The notes under the pieces are model-generated. The model worked only from the letters and a program-made list of their open reading frames with translations, was not told the DNA's origin and ran no database searches. From positions 682,001-746,000 of the forward strand of contig NZ_CAJZAI010000001.1 of assembly GCF_914271435.1 (NCBI RefSeq): 64,000 bases of DNA, written 5' to 3'. Below are positions 44,762-53,600 of the stretch, one piece after another. The stretch is from Cupriavidus laharis (GTDB lineage: Bacteria > Pseudomonadota > Gammaproteobacteria > Burkholderiales > Burkholderiaceae). The first letter of the stretch is position 1. Every line of letters begins with the position of its first letter. The position numbers and the translations under genes were made by a program.

Positions 44762-45337
44762 TCAGGGCAGCGGCGCAGGTTCGGCAAATGCCCGAAGGTA
44801 TTCCAGGGAAGGCCGGTTTGCCAGGGCCCGGTCGACACCCGCCCTCAGCTCCGTGAGGGAAAGGCGCGGATAGGGCAGGGATTCGTGCAGGATGGCCAGC
44901 GTTTGCGCGCCAGGATCATCGACTACGTCCATGCGGTCGATATGGATGTGCAGGTTCGCGATCCGGGCGTGCTCATCCGCCTCGGTGAAGCCAATGCGGT
45001 AGTAGCCCCTGCCCACGCGCAGCTTGCCGGCCCCTGTTTCGCGCATGGCCACGAGCCATGGGATGGTCATGGCACCGCCGTCCCATGACTGGTTGTCGAT
45101 GATGTAGTAGGTCCGGCAACGGTCAAAGGTCCTGGCAAAGTCCGATACCAGTGTCCGGGCGATGGCCGGCGCGCCTTCCGTTCTCGACGGAAAGCTGATG
45201 GCGTCGGTATTGAGTGAAATCGTCAGCCAGGCATCCCGCGCGAACGCTTCGTCGATGATCTCCGGCCGGTTGTTGTCCTTTGCCTCGATGTACCGGTTCA
45301 GCAGGGCTTGCGCCGTGGCGGCCGGGATAGCGGTCAT
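44762..45337 (-). CDS. SnoaL/NTF2-like family protein
   Basis: A 191-residue cone-shaped NTF2-like protein (LLNRYIEAKDNNRPEIIDEA, then SWDGGAMTIPWLVAMR and RIANLHIHIDRMDVVDDPG). It is larger than average and has a helical C-terminus. Role unknown. Divergent from the MarR gene. Confidence 0.7.
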   Translation of the reverse strand: MTAIPAATAQALLNRYIEAKDNNRPEIIDEAFARDAWLTISLNTDAISFPSRTEGAPAIARTLVSDFARTFDRCRTYYIIDNQSWDGGAMTIPWLVAMRETGAGKLRVGRGYYRIGFTEADEHARIANLHIHIDRMDVVDDPGAQTLAILHESLPYPRLSLTELRAGVDRALANRPSLEYLRAFAEPAPLP

Positions 45338-45410
45338 GGTGGTCTCCGTTTCAGGGTATGGCGCCGGCAGGGGTCCGGCATCGTGGTGTCCCCCGTTCGG
45401 CAGTATTTGC

Positions 45411-45444
45411 TACAATTTGGTGCAAAGCTTGCTTAAAAAGCTAA
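45411..45444 (+). promoter_or_regulatory. promoter and putative operator of marR
   Basis: TACAAT (45411-45416) is a likely -10. AAAAAGCTAA (45435-45444) follows at about +12; the same 10-mer occurs at 47552-47561 in the promoter of the monooxygenase operon, suggesting a shared regulator site. Confidence 0.45.
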
Positions 45445-45456
45445 GTGGAGCATACC

Positions 45457-45999
45457 GTGGCGTCGAAAACGTCCAGCAAGACCCTGACCATCACCAACCC
45501 GGCATGCCTGGTCGATGGCTCCGATACCGAATTCCGGCACCTCGTCAACGGGCTGCTGCCATTTGCCGCCAGGCTGTTGACGGTGCGGGACGGCTTCGGC
45601 AGCCTCATTGGGCTTACCGGCGTGCAGTACTCCCTCATCCGGTCGATTTCGCACCTGTCCCAGCAGGGCGACGTGACCGTCAACCAGCTTGCCGACCACC
45701 TGCACCTGAGCGGTCCGTTCATCACCATCGAAACCGGCAAGCTGAAGAAGCTCGGGCTGATCGACAAGAAGGCGCATCCCGAGGACCGGCGCAAGATGCT
45801 GCTGACGATCGCGCCGGCCGGCACCAGGCTGCTCGGCGAACTGCTCCCGGTGCAGCAGCGCATCAACGACGTGCTGTTCGATGGCGTGACGCGCACGGAA
45901 TTCAAGGTGCTGTGCTCCATCGTCGATCGCCTTGTGACTAACGGCGACCGCGCCGCGCTGGATCTCGAGCATCTGCACGCCCGCCAGCAGGCCGGCTAG
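45457..45999 (+). CDS. MarR-family transcriptional regulator
   Basis: A 180-residue winged-helix repressor. Core: QYSLIRSISHLSQQGDVTVN, QLADHLHLSGPFITIETGKL (recognition helix) and the wing KAHPEDRRKMLLTIA. I favour GTG 45457, since GGAG (45447-45450) lies 6 nt before it; GTG 45445 is also in frame. It faces the catabolic operon across a desulfurase gene and shares a promoter motif with it, so it probably controls it in response to an aromatic ligand. Confidence 0.9.
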   Translation: MASKTSSKTLTITNPACLVDGSDTEFRHLVNGLLPFAARLLTVRDGFGSLIGLTGVQYSLIRSISHLSQQGDVTVNQLADHLHLSGPFITIETGKLKKLGLIDKKAHPEDRRKMLLTIAPAGTRLLGELLPVQQRINDVLFDGVTRTEFKVLCSIVDRLVTNGDRAALDLEHLHARQQAG

Positions 46000-46019
46000 C
46001 CGCCGCGGGAGCCGCGCCA

Positions 46020-47243
46020 TCAGTGATCTGCCCACTGGATCGTGCGCAGGTCGATGCCTTCCTTGTGCATGTCCCACAGCGGGCTCAGTTCGCGCAGCCG
46101 GCCGACCGTGGCCGTCACGACGCGGATCACTTCATCGACTTCCGCCTCGGTGGTGTAGCGGCCCAGCGTGAAGCGGATGGAGCTGTGCGCCAGCTCGTCG
46201 CTGCGGCCGAGCGCGCGCAGCACGAACGACGGCTCCAGTGAAGCCGATGTACAGGCCGAGCCTGACGACACCGCCACGCCCTTGATCCCCATGATCAGGG
46301 ACTCGCCTTCGACATAGTTGAAGCTCACGTTCAGGTTGTGCGGCACGCGATGCGCGAGGCTGCCGTTGACGTAGACCTCTTCAAGCTGCATCAGGCCCGC
46401 CAGCAGCCGGTCGCGCAGCGCGCCGACACGGCGGGCTTCCTCGTGCAGTTCCAGCCGCGCAATGCGGAAGGCCTCGCCCATGCCGGCGATCTGGTGCGTC
46501 GGCAGCGTGCCGGAGCGCATGCCGCGCTCGTGGCCGCCGCCATGGATCTGCGCTTCGAGACGAACGCGGGGTTTGCGGCGCACGTATAGCGCACCGATTC
46601 CCTTGGGACCATAGACCTTGTGCGCCGTCACGGTGAGCAGATCAATCTTGAGCGCTTCCAGGTCGATCGGGATCTTGCCGGCGGCCTGCACCGCATCGCA
46701 ATGAAAGACGATGCCCGCGGCGCGGCAGATCTCGCCGATCCCCGCGACCGGCTGGATCACCCCGATCTCGTTGTTGACCATCATCACGGACACCAGGATG
46801 GTGTCGGGCCGCAGCGCCTGCCGCAGCGTATCGAGATCGATCAGGCCATCCTCGCGCACATCAAGGTAGGTCACCTCGAACCCCTGCCGTTCCAGTTCGC
46901 GGCACGTATCGAGCACGGCCTTGTGCTCGGTCTTTACCGTGATGATGTGGCGGCCCTTGCCACGGTAGAAATGCGCGGCGCCCTTGAGGGCGAGGTTGTT
47001 GCCTTCCGTCGCGCCCGATGTCCAGACGATCTCGCGCGGATCGGCATTCAGCAGCGCGGCCACATGCGCCCGCGCGGTCTCCACGGCGTCTTCCGCGTGC
47101 CAGCCATACACGTGGCTGCGCGAGGCTGGGTTGCCGAAGTGCTGGTGCAGGAAAGGCACCATCTTTTCGACGACGCGCGCATCGACCGGTGTCGTCGCGC
47201 TGTAGTCCATATAGATCGGGAAGGTCTGAGGCTCGGATTGCAT
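46020..47243 (-). CDS. cysteine desulfurase (IscS type)
   Basis: A 407-residue PLP enzyme that takes sulfur from cysteine. DYSATTPV at the N-terminus, [14 protein letters not shown], His107 in TEHKA, PLP-Lys209 in [10 protein letters not shown], and the mobile-loop Cys331 in [10 protein letters not shown], as in IscS. Length is that of the housekeeping enzyme, but no iscR, iscU or hsc genes stand nearby. It may serve the metal or redox enzymes of this cluster, or be a spare copy. Convergent with marR (20 bp). Confidence 0.93.
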   Translation of the reverse strand: MQSEPQTFPIYMDYSATTPVDARVVEKMVPFLHQHFGNPASRSHVYGWHAEDAVETARAHVAALLNADPREIVWTSGATEGNNLALKGAAHFYRGKGRHIITVKTEHKAVLDTCRELERQGFEVTYLDVREDGLIDLDTLRQALRPDTILVSVMMVNNEIGVIQPVAGIGEICRAAGIVFHCDAVQAAGKIPIDLEALKIDLLTVTAHKVYGPKGIGALYVRRKPRVRLEAQIHGGGHERGMRSGTLPTHQIAGMGEAFRIARLELHEEARRVGALRDRLLAGLMQLEEVYVNGSLAHRVPHNLNVSFNYVEGESLIMGIKGVAVSSGSACTSASLEPSFVLRALGRSDELAHSSIRFTLGRYTTEAEVDEVIRVVTATVGRLRELSPLWDMHKEGIDLRTIQWADH

Positions 47244-47420
47244 GATGTTTCTGCCTGGATGTCGGGAGGGCGGAGGGGCGGATGCGTGGCCGCCAGTGCC
47301 AGTACGCGGGCCGAGTCTAGCACCGGGGTGACGAAAATCTTCGTCGCGCCATGCCGGCGATAGGGTTGTTGTCCGGCCTTCGGTACACCCGCCGGGGGCG
47401 AGCCGGTCAGCCTCGATCCC

Positions 47421-47451
47421 CCGGAAATCGTTGTCAGACAATGGTTTCCGG
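47421..47451. promoter_or_regulatory. 31-bp near-perfect palindrome
   Basis: Outer arms CCGGAAA (47421-47427) and TTTCCGG (47445-47451) and inner arms TTGTC (47431-47435) and GACAA (47437-47441) around a central A; 13 of 15 base pairs match. The core TTGTCAGACAA fits FadR-type GntR operators. It is 178 bp before iscS and 156 bp before the flavin reductase gene, with no T tract. Confidence 0.55.
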
Positions 47452-47533
47452 CTTGTTCGCCTTGGCTTCGAGCACACTCTCCTGCCCTTGGATAGGTGTT
47501 TTCACTAGCTTGAATAGTGAAATTTGTTAGCGT

Positions 47534-47568
47534 TGAATAATAGCTAATAAAAAAAGCTAATAAAAAAA
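47534..47568 (+). promoter_or_regulatory. promoter with tandem 13-mer repeats ahead of the monooxygenase operon
   Basis: TTGAAT (47534-47539), 17 bp, GCTAAT (47557-47562) form a fair promoter. Two exact copies of AGCTAATAAAAAA (47543-47555 and 47556-47568) cover the spacer and -10, and TTAGC/GCTAA form an inverted repeat at 47528-47548. A repressor bound here would block RNA polymerase. Confidence 0.5.
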
Positions 47569-47606
47569 GTAAACAAGCCGGGTTGACAACATGCGTAGGA
47601 GTAGTG

Positions 47607-48134
47607 ATGTCTGAGTCATCTGTTGTGGGCGGTATCGAACTTGACGCCCAACGCCATTTCCGCAACACACTGGCCATGTTCGCCACGGGCGTTGCCGTCA
47701 TCACCGCGCCGCGGGAGTCGGGCACGCCAATCGGCATCACGGTGGCGTCGTTCAATGCCGTGTCGCTGGACCCGCCGCTGATCCTGTTCTCGGTGGACCG
47801 CCGCTGCCAGAGCCTTGGCGACCTGTGCGCGACGCCGCGCTACGCGGTGAACGTGCTGGCCGAGGCGCAGCAGGATATCTCGAACCGCTTCGCCCGTGCG
47901 CACTCGGGCAAGTGGGAAGGCATCGACTTCGGCCCGCGCGATGCCGCGAGCCACGTGCTGCTGCCCGATGCACTGGCCACGTTCGAATGCGAACCGTACG
48001 CACAGCATGACGGCGGCGACCACGTGATCTTCATCGGTCGCGTCGTCCGCCACCAGTCCCGGCAGGACGGGCGGCCCCTGATCTTCTTTGGCGGCAAGTA
48101 CCGCGCGCTGGACGCCAGCCCGGCCGCCGCCTGA
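47607..48134 (+). CDS. flavin reductase (HpaC-like)
   Basis: A 175-residue NAD(P)H:flavin oxidoreductase of the flavin-reductase-like domain. FATGVAVITAPRESGTPIGI, then TVASFNAVSLDPPLILFSVD, is the flavin-binding segment, and DHVIFIGRVV with PLIFFGGKYRAL ends the fold. It would supply reduced FAD to the HpaB-type oxygenase encoded 51 bp on. The ATG at 47607 follows GGAG by 7 nt. Confidence 0.92.
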   Translation: MSESSVVGGIELDAQRHFRNTLAMFATGVAVITAPRESGTPIGITVASFNAVSLDPPLILFSVDRRCQSLGDLCATPRYAVNVLAEAQQDISNRFARAHSGKWEGIDFGPRDAASHVLLPDALATFECEPYAQHDGGDHVIFIGRVVRHQSRQDGRPLIFFGGKYRALDASPAAA

Positions 48135-48185
48135 ACCCAACCACCAGTACCCAATCCAGCCGTTATCAGGAAACAGGAGAAAAAC

Positions 48186-49667
48186 ATGGTCAAGACCGGC
48201 ACCCAGCACATCGCCATGCTGCGCGATGGACGCGAAGTCTATCTGGACGGCAAGCGCGTGAGCGATGTCACCACACACCCGGCTTTCCGCAATTCGATCG
48301 GCAGCTACGCGAGCCTCTACGACTTCCAGGCGCGGCCCGAGAACCTCGAGAAGATGACGTTCCAGCCGGACGGCACCGCCAACCGCGTCAGCCGGATCTG
48401 GCAGTTGCCCACCAGCTACAACGAACTGGTTGAGCGCCGCCACATGCTGGAAGCCTGGACCGAACTGCACTACGGCTTCATGGGCCGTTCGCCCGATCAT
48501 GTGGCGTCGTGCATTTCTGGCATGTACATGGGCATCGACGTGTTCGAGCAGGCGGACCCGGCGCGTGCAGGCGCGCTGCGAGACTACTATCGCTATGCCC
48601 GTGACAACGACCTGTTCCTGACCTACGTCATCGTCAACCCGCAAGCCAACCAGTCCAAGGCTGCGCAAGAGCAGGAAGACAAGTACCTGGCCGTCGGCAT
48701 CGTCGACCGGGACGCCGAAGGCATCACCGTGCGCGGCGCCAAGATGCTCGCCACCAGCGGCATCATGGCCAACGAGGTGTTCTGCAGCTGCATCCAGCCG
48801 CTGCGCGAAGGCGACGAGATGTATGCGCTGTCGTTCGCGATCCCCATGAACACGAAGGGCCTGAAGGTCATGTCGCGAAAATCGTACGAGGCCAATGCCA
48901 CCTCGGTCTTCGACAACCCGCTTGCGAGCCGCTATGACGAAAACGACGCGGTGCTCTACTTCGACGACGTGAAGGTGCCCTGGGAACGCGTCTTCGTTGC
49001 CGGCGATGTTGCGATGTGCGCGAAGCAGTTTCACGCGACGCCCGCGCACAGCTACCAGAACTACCAGTGCCAGGTGCGCCTGATGGTCAAGCTGCGCTTC
49101 CTGGTCGGCATCGCGCACAAGATCACGGAGGTCAACGGCACCAGCAACTTCCCGCAGGTGAAGGAGATGCTGGGCCAGCTTGCCGCCGAGGCGGGCATGG
49201 TGGAAGCATGGGTCTACGGCATGGAAGCCAAGGGCCAGATGGTCAACGGCTACTACGTGCCGGACCGCAGCATGCTGTACGGCTCGCAGGTGCTGACGCA
49301 GCAGCTCTATGCCAAGGTCCTCAACACGCTGCGCGAGCTGGCCGGCGGCGGCATGATCATGTTGCCCTCGAGCATCGAGGACTTTGCGAATCCGATGCTC
49401 GCCGAAATCATCGCCAAGACGCAGAAGTCGCCTGCGTGCAGCCCGGAAGAACGCGTCAAGTTCTTCAAGCTCGCCTGGGATGCCGTTGGCTCCGAATTCG
49501 CGTCGCGCCACAACCAGTACGAGATGTTCTATGCGGGCGCCTCGTTTGTCACGAAGGGCCACGCCTACCGTACGTACGACTGGAAGCGTGCCGCACATCT
49601 CGTCGACAACATGCTCGGCAGCTACTCGCTCGAAACCGAACTCGGTGCAACCGCGCGCGCAGCCTGA
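48186..49667 (+). CDS. 4-hydroxyphenylacetate 3-hydroxylase (HpaB) family monooxygenase
   Basis: A 493-residue FADH2-using aromatic monooxygenase of the HpaB/PheA/TftD family. Typical blocks are LRDGREVYLDGKRVSDVTTH, AWTELHYGFMGRSPDH, VNPQANQSKAAQEQEDKYLA, AKMLATSGIMANEVFCSCIQ and YDENDAVLYFDDVKVPWERV, ending AHLVDNMLGSYS. It ortho-hydroxylates a phenolic or related ring with reduced flavin from the gene before it. The true substrate is unknown: no homoprotocatechuate pathway genes follow. Confidence 0.92.
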   Translation: MVKTGTQHIAMLRDGREVYLDGKRVSDVTTHPAFRNSIGSYASLYDFQARPENLEKMTFQPDGTANRVSRIWQLPTSYNELVERRHMLEAWTELHYGFMGRSPDHVASCISGMYMGIDVFEQADPARAGALRDYYRYARDNDLFLTYVIVNPQANQSKAAQEQEDKYLAVGIVDRDAEGITVRGAKMLATSGIMANEVFCSCIQPLREGDEMYALSFAIPMNTKGLKVMSRKSYEANATSVFDNPLASRYDENDAVLYFDDVKVPWERVFVAGDVAMCAKQFHATPAHSYQNYQCQVRLMVKLRFLVGIAHKITEVNGTSNFPQVKEMLGQLAAEAGMVEAWVYGMEAKGQMVNGYYVPDRSMLYGSQVLTQQLYAKVLNTLRELAGGGMIMLPSSIEDFANPMLAEIIAKTQKSPACSPEERVKFFKLAWDAVGSEFASRHNQYEMFYAGASFVTKGHAYRTYDWKRAAHLVDNMLGSYSLETELGATARAA

Positions 49668-49717
49668 GGCCCGTCCCGCACCGTAACTTCGGACCCACCC
49701 CACACAAGGAGATGATC

Positions 49718-50098
49718 ATGGCGATCAACAAGCTTCACGACGAATTCCACACGCTGGACCTGCAGTCCGGCTGGGAGGTGCCCCACGGTTACCCGGCCGG
49801 CATCCAGCAGAAGATCCTGTCCGGCGAGCTCGACGAGCCAGGCCGCCGCGGCAGCCGCACGCGCCTGCTGCGCTTCGCGCCGGGCGTCTTCACCACCAAG
49901 CCGTTCGTGCATGAGTACTGGGAGGAGGTCTACCTGCTGAGCGGTGACCTGACGGTCGGCAACGACGCGGAAGGGCAGGGCGGCGAAGCATTCGAGCCCA
50001 ACACGTACGCCTGCCGCCCGCCGGGTGCTTTCCATGGCCCGTTCAAGTCCGACACCGGCTGCATGCTGCTGGAAATCCACTACTACGACCCGGCCTGA
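49718..50098 (+). CDS. cupin-domain protein
   Basis: A 126-residue single cupin. FVHEYWEEVYLLSGDLTVG is motif 1 (His and Glu ligands partly kept) and YACRPPGAFHGPFKSDTG holds the motif 2 His. It could be a small dioxygenase or isomerase acting on the hydroxylated product. Of two close ATGs, 49718 is 6 nt after AAGGAG. Confidence 0.85.
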   Translation: MAINKLHDEFHTLDLQSGWEVPHGYPAGIQQKILSGELDEPGRRGSRTRLLRFAPGVFTTKPFVHEYWEEVYLLSGDLTVGNDAEGQGGEAFEPNTYACRPPGAFHGPFKSDTGCMLLEIHYYDPA

Positions 50099-50100
50099 CC

Positions 50101-51438
50101 ATGACTGCCACCGTACGAGCCGCACTGCGGCAACTGGCTGATGGCAGCGCAAACGCCGCGTCGCTGCTGGCGTCCTGCGTGGAGCGCATCTGCAACCCGG
50201 GCGGGGAGGGCGCGCGTGCCTTTCCGCACGGTGTCAGCATGGCCGCGTGCAAACAGGCGCGTGCCAGCGACCTGCTGCGCGAGTACGGCATTGCCGGGCC
50301 GCTGGCCGGCTTGCCGATCTCGATCAAGGACCTGTTCGATGTGCAGGGCGACGTCACGCGGGCAGGGGCGCGCGTGCTGCCCGAGCAGCCGGCTGTTGCC
50401 GACGCGGCCGCCATTGCCCGGCTGCGGGCGGCGGGTGCGGTGTTCGTCGGGCGCACCAATATGACCGAGTTCGCGTATTCGGGCGTCGGCATCAACCCGC
50501 ACTACGGCACGCCGCGCAACCCGTTCGATCGTGCCGGCGAGCGTATCCCCGGCGGATCGTCATCGGGCGCTGCGGTGTCGGTGACCGATGGCATGGCGCT
50601 GGCTGCCATCGGCTCGGATACCGGCGGGTCGTGCCGCATCCCGGCGGCGCTCTGCGGCATCGCCGGCTTCAAGCCCACGGCAAGCCGCATTCCCCTGGAT
50701 GGTGCGGTGCCGCTGTCGCCGAGCTACGACTCCGTCGGGTGCCTGGCCAACACGGTTGCGTGCTGCGCCGGCATCGACGCGGTGATGGCCGGCGAGGACA
50801 CGGCCCCGCTGGCCCCGTTGCCGCTCGCCGGCTTGCGCCTGGCGGTGCCATCGGGGTTCGTCTTCGAAGGCGTCAGCGATGAAGTGGCCGAGTCCTTCAG
50901 CCACGCGCTGCGGCAGCTTTCAGCCGCCGGTGCACGGTTGCAGGATGCACAGTTCGACAGCTGGGATCGTCTTGCGGAGATCGGTGCCCATGGTGGCCTG
51001 GTCGCTGCCGAGGCAGGCGCGTGGCATGCTGACCTGCTGGCGGAGCATGCGGGCGCCTACGACCCGCGCGTGCTGTCGCGCATCCGCCTGGCCGACGGCC
51101 AGCGCGCAGCGGACTACGTGCGGATGCTCGCGCGCCGCACCGCGCTGTGCCGGCAGGCCGATGCCGAACTGGCGGGATTCGACGCCGTCGTGCTGCCCAC
51201 TGTGCCCATCGTGGCGCCGCGGATTGCCGACCTCGACGATGACGAAGCCTTCTTCCGCATCAACCGCCTGCTGCTGCGCAACCCGGCCATCGCCAACATG
51301 CTCGACCTGTGTGCCTTGTCGGTGCCATGCCATCGCCCCGGCGAAGCGCCGGTGGGGCTGATGCTGTTCGGCCGCCGCCTGTCCGACCGGAGGCTGCTGG
51401 GCATCGGCATGGGTGTGGAGGCCGCCCTGCAGCGATAG
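50101..51438 (+). CDS. amidase signature family amidohydrolase
   Basis: A 445-residue amidase with the Ser-cisSer-Lys triad: Lys76 in LPISIKDLFD, serines in PGGSSSGAAVSV and the nucleophile Ser177 in SDTGGSCRIPAA. It starts 2 bp behind the cupin gene. It probably releases ammonia or an amine from an amide in the same pathway. Confidence 0.93.
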   Translation: MTATVRAALRQLADGSANAASLLASCVERICNPGGEGARAFPHGVSMAACKQARASDLLREYGIAGPLAGLPISIKDLFDVQGDVTRAGARVLPEQPAVADAAAIARLRAAGAVFVGRTNMTEFAYSGVGINPHYGTPRNPFDRAGERIPGGSSSGAAVSVTDGMALAAIGSDTGGSCRIPAALCGIAGFKPTASRIPLDGAVPLSPSYDSVGCLANTVACCAGIDAVMAGEDTAPLAPLPLAGLRLAVPSGFVFEGVSDEVAESFSHALRQLSAAGARLQDAQFDSWDRLAEIGAHGGLVAAEAGAWHADLLAEHAGAYDPRVLSRIRLADGQRAADYVRMLARRTALCRQADAELAGFDAVVLPTVPIVAPRIADLDDDEAFFRINRLLLRNPAIANMLDLCALSVPCHRPGEAPVGLMLFGRRLSDRRLLGIGMGVEAALQR

Positions 51439-51483
51439 ACGTGCAAACCGGATTCCCCTGGGGAATCCAGCCTGGCGGAGCAC

Positions 51484-53280
51484 TCACGCTCGCTTGATGC
51501 CCTTGTCGAGCAGCAAGGCAGTATTGACCAGCGCGATATGCGATAGCGCCTGCGGAAAGTTGCCGGCCATGCGGCACGTCGCCGCATCATATTCCTCCGA
51601 CAACAGGCCGACGTCGTTGCGAAGCAGCAGGAGGCGCTCGAACAGTTCGCGCGCCTCCTGCCAGCGTCCGGCCATGGCATAGGCGTCCGCGAGCCAGAAG
51701 CTACAGGCGAGGAAGGTCGGCTCGTCGCCGGGCAGGCCGTCCTCCGTGCGGGACGGGAGGTACCGGCGCACAAGCCCGTCGGCGAGCAGTTCGTCTTCGA
51801 CGGCCTTGATCGTACCGAGCATGCGCGGGTCCTTGCCATCGATGAACCCCACGATCGGCAGCAGGAGCAGACTGGCGTCGGTCGTGCTGCCGCCATAGAC
51901 CTGCACGAAGCTGTTGCGCTTCTGGCTGAAGCCGTTGGCGAGCACGTCGGCGTGTATGGTGTCCCGCACGGTGCGCCAGTGCGATGCGGAGCCCGGCCAG
52001 TCGTGCATTTCGACAGTCTTGATGGCACGGTCCAGCGCGACCCAGGCCATCACCTTGGAAAAGGTGAACGGCTGCCGTCCGCCGCGAACTTCCCAGATGC
52101 CTTCGTCCGGCTGCTGCCAGATCGCGGCAAGATGGTTGACCAGCGCCCGTTGCAGCGCCCACGAGTCCGGGTCGCGGGGCAGGCCGCCAAGGCGCGCCTG
52201 GAACAGCGCATCCATGACTTCGCCGTAGACGTCGAGCTGGAGCTGGGTCGCGGCAAGGTTGCCAACGCGAACCGGGCGGGCTCCCTTGTAGCCCGGCAGC
52301 CAGTCCAGCTCCCATTCCCACAGGCGACGCTCCCCGCCGACGCCATACATGATCTGGGCCTGCTCGGGACTGCCTGCGACTGCGCGGGTGAGCCACGCTC
52401 GCCAGGCCTGGGCTTCGTCATAGTAGCCGGCAGCCATGAGCGCCAGCAGGGTCCGGGTCGCGTCGCGCAGCCAGCAGTAGCGGTAGTCCCAGTTGCGCAC
52501 GCCCCCGGGCGCTTCCGGCAAGGAGGTGGTCGGGGCCGCGACGACGCCGCCGGTCGGCCAGTAGGTGAGGGCCTTGAGCGTCAGCAGCGAACGCCTGACC
52601 GGCCCTCTCCAGTCGCCGCCGACCTTGCACCGGTCGGACCAGCTTCGCCACCAGCGGTCCGTGCGTTCGAGTTCCTGCCATGCATCGACCGGATCCGGTA
52701 TGGCAAGGTGCGACGGGCAGTAGGTCAGCACGAACGGCTTCACCTCGCCGGCCGCTATCGTGAACTCGCAGGTCGTGGTCAGGTCCTTCCCGCGCAGCGG
52801 CTCGGGCGAACGCACGATCGCCATGGCGGGCCCCGCCACGGCGCGGATGCCATTGCCTTGTTCGAGGCGCGTCACCCATGGCACCGTTGCGCCGTAGTCG
52901 AAGCGCAGCGTCAGGTCCATCTTCATGTCGAGCCTTCCGCTGCGTCCGCATACGATCCGGACGATGTCGCAACGCTCGCCGGAGTTGGACATGCCATGGC
53001 GGATCGGCATGAAGTCGATCAGCGCCGCGACACCTTCGGGATGGACAAAGACAGTTTCGAGGACCAGGCTGCCGGGCAGGTAGTGACGCCGGCTCCGGCC
53101 GCCGCGTGCCGCGGGGGCGATCCGCCAGCGCCCATGCTCGCGCGTGCCCAGCAGCGCGGCCAGGCAGGCAGCCGAATCGAAGCGCGGCAGGCACAGCCAG
53201 TCGATGCTGCCGTCACGGCAGACAAGGGCAGCCGTCTCGCAGTCGCCGATGAGTGCGTAGTCCTCGATGGAAGCAGCCAC
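51484..53280 (-). CDS. glycoside hydrolase family 15 protein (glucoamylase/trehalase-like)
   Basis: A 598-residue GH15 enzyme. N-terminal IEDYALIGDCETAALVCRDG, SIDWLCLPRFDSAACLA is the beta-sandwich typical of bacterial GH15. The (alpha/alpha)6 barrel has WDYRYCWLRDATRTL, catalytic Glu in PDEGIWEVRGG and the second in LLSEEYDAATCRMAGNFPQA. No signal peptide, so it acts in the cytoplasm, perhaps on trehalose or glycogen oligomers. Convergent with the amidase. Confidence 0.92.
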   Translation of the reverse strand: MAASIEDYALIGDCETAALVCRDGSIDWLCLPRFDSAACLAALLGTREHGRWRIAPAARGGRSRRHYLPGSLVLETVFVHPEGVAALIDFMPIRHGMSNSGERCDIVRIVCGRSGRLDMKMDLTLRFDYGATVPWVTRLEQGNGIRAVAGPAMAIVRSPEPLRGKDLTTTCEFTIAAGEVKPFVLTYCPSHLAIPDPVDAWQELERTDRWWRSWSDRCKVGGDWRGPVRRSLLTLKALTYWPTGGVVAAPTTSLPEAPGGVRNWDYRYCWLRDATRTLLALMAAGYYDEAQAWRAWLTRAVAGSPEQAQIMYGVGGERRLWEWELDWLPGYKGARPVRVGNLAATQLQLDVYGEVMDALFQARLGGLPRDPDSWALQRALVNHLAAIWQQPDEGIWEVRGGRQPFTFSKVMAWVALDRAIKTVEMHDWPGSASHWRTVRDTIHADVLANGFSQKRNSFVQVYGGSTTDASLLLLPIVGFIDGKDPRMLGTIKAVEDELLADGLVRRYLPSRTEDGLPGDEPTFLACSFWLADAYAMAGRWQEARELFERLLLLRNDVGLLSEEYDAATCRMAGNFPQALSHIALVNTALLLDKGIKRA

Positions 53281-53600
53281 AGCAGTCCTGAATCACGTCG
53301 ATGGGCTCACGGGGCTGGCCGTGCCGGCGGTGCCTCGCCGGGCCTGCCGGGCCGCGCAGGCGCCCGCCTACCTTGTTGGAGGCCCGCGCGATGTCATGGT
53401 TCCGGCACGGGGCGATGGCCGGACAGGACGGCGCCCGCAAGCTGGCCATCCCATGCGCGTTGCGTTACATTGCGCGCCGCACGCCACTGTGCCGCCGGCG
53501 GTTTCCGGGCCTTGCCGCGGGCGGGCACCGGGCCGCGCGCATTCCGTTGCCGGCGTCTGCCCTGTCCACGTCATGGCAGGCAAGACCGCTACAATTCGTT
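53281..53600. other. 320-bp divergent intergenic region, no gene seen
   Basis: Between the GH15 start and the IclR gene I see no coding sequence. TACAAT (53590-53595) is a possible -10 whose start would fall at the first ATG of the IclR gene (53601), so either translation is leaderless or starts at 53640. Confidence 0.4.

Noticed and set aside
47583..47588. TTGACA as a -35 element before the flavin reductase gene
   Set aside because: It is about 20 nt from the ATG, leaving no room for a -10 and leader.
47616..49703. 695-codon open frame on the minus strand
   Set aside because: Opposite the flavin reductase and HpaB-type genes, both strongly recognised; composition of a shadow frame.
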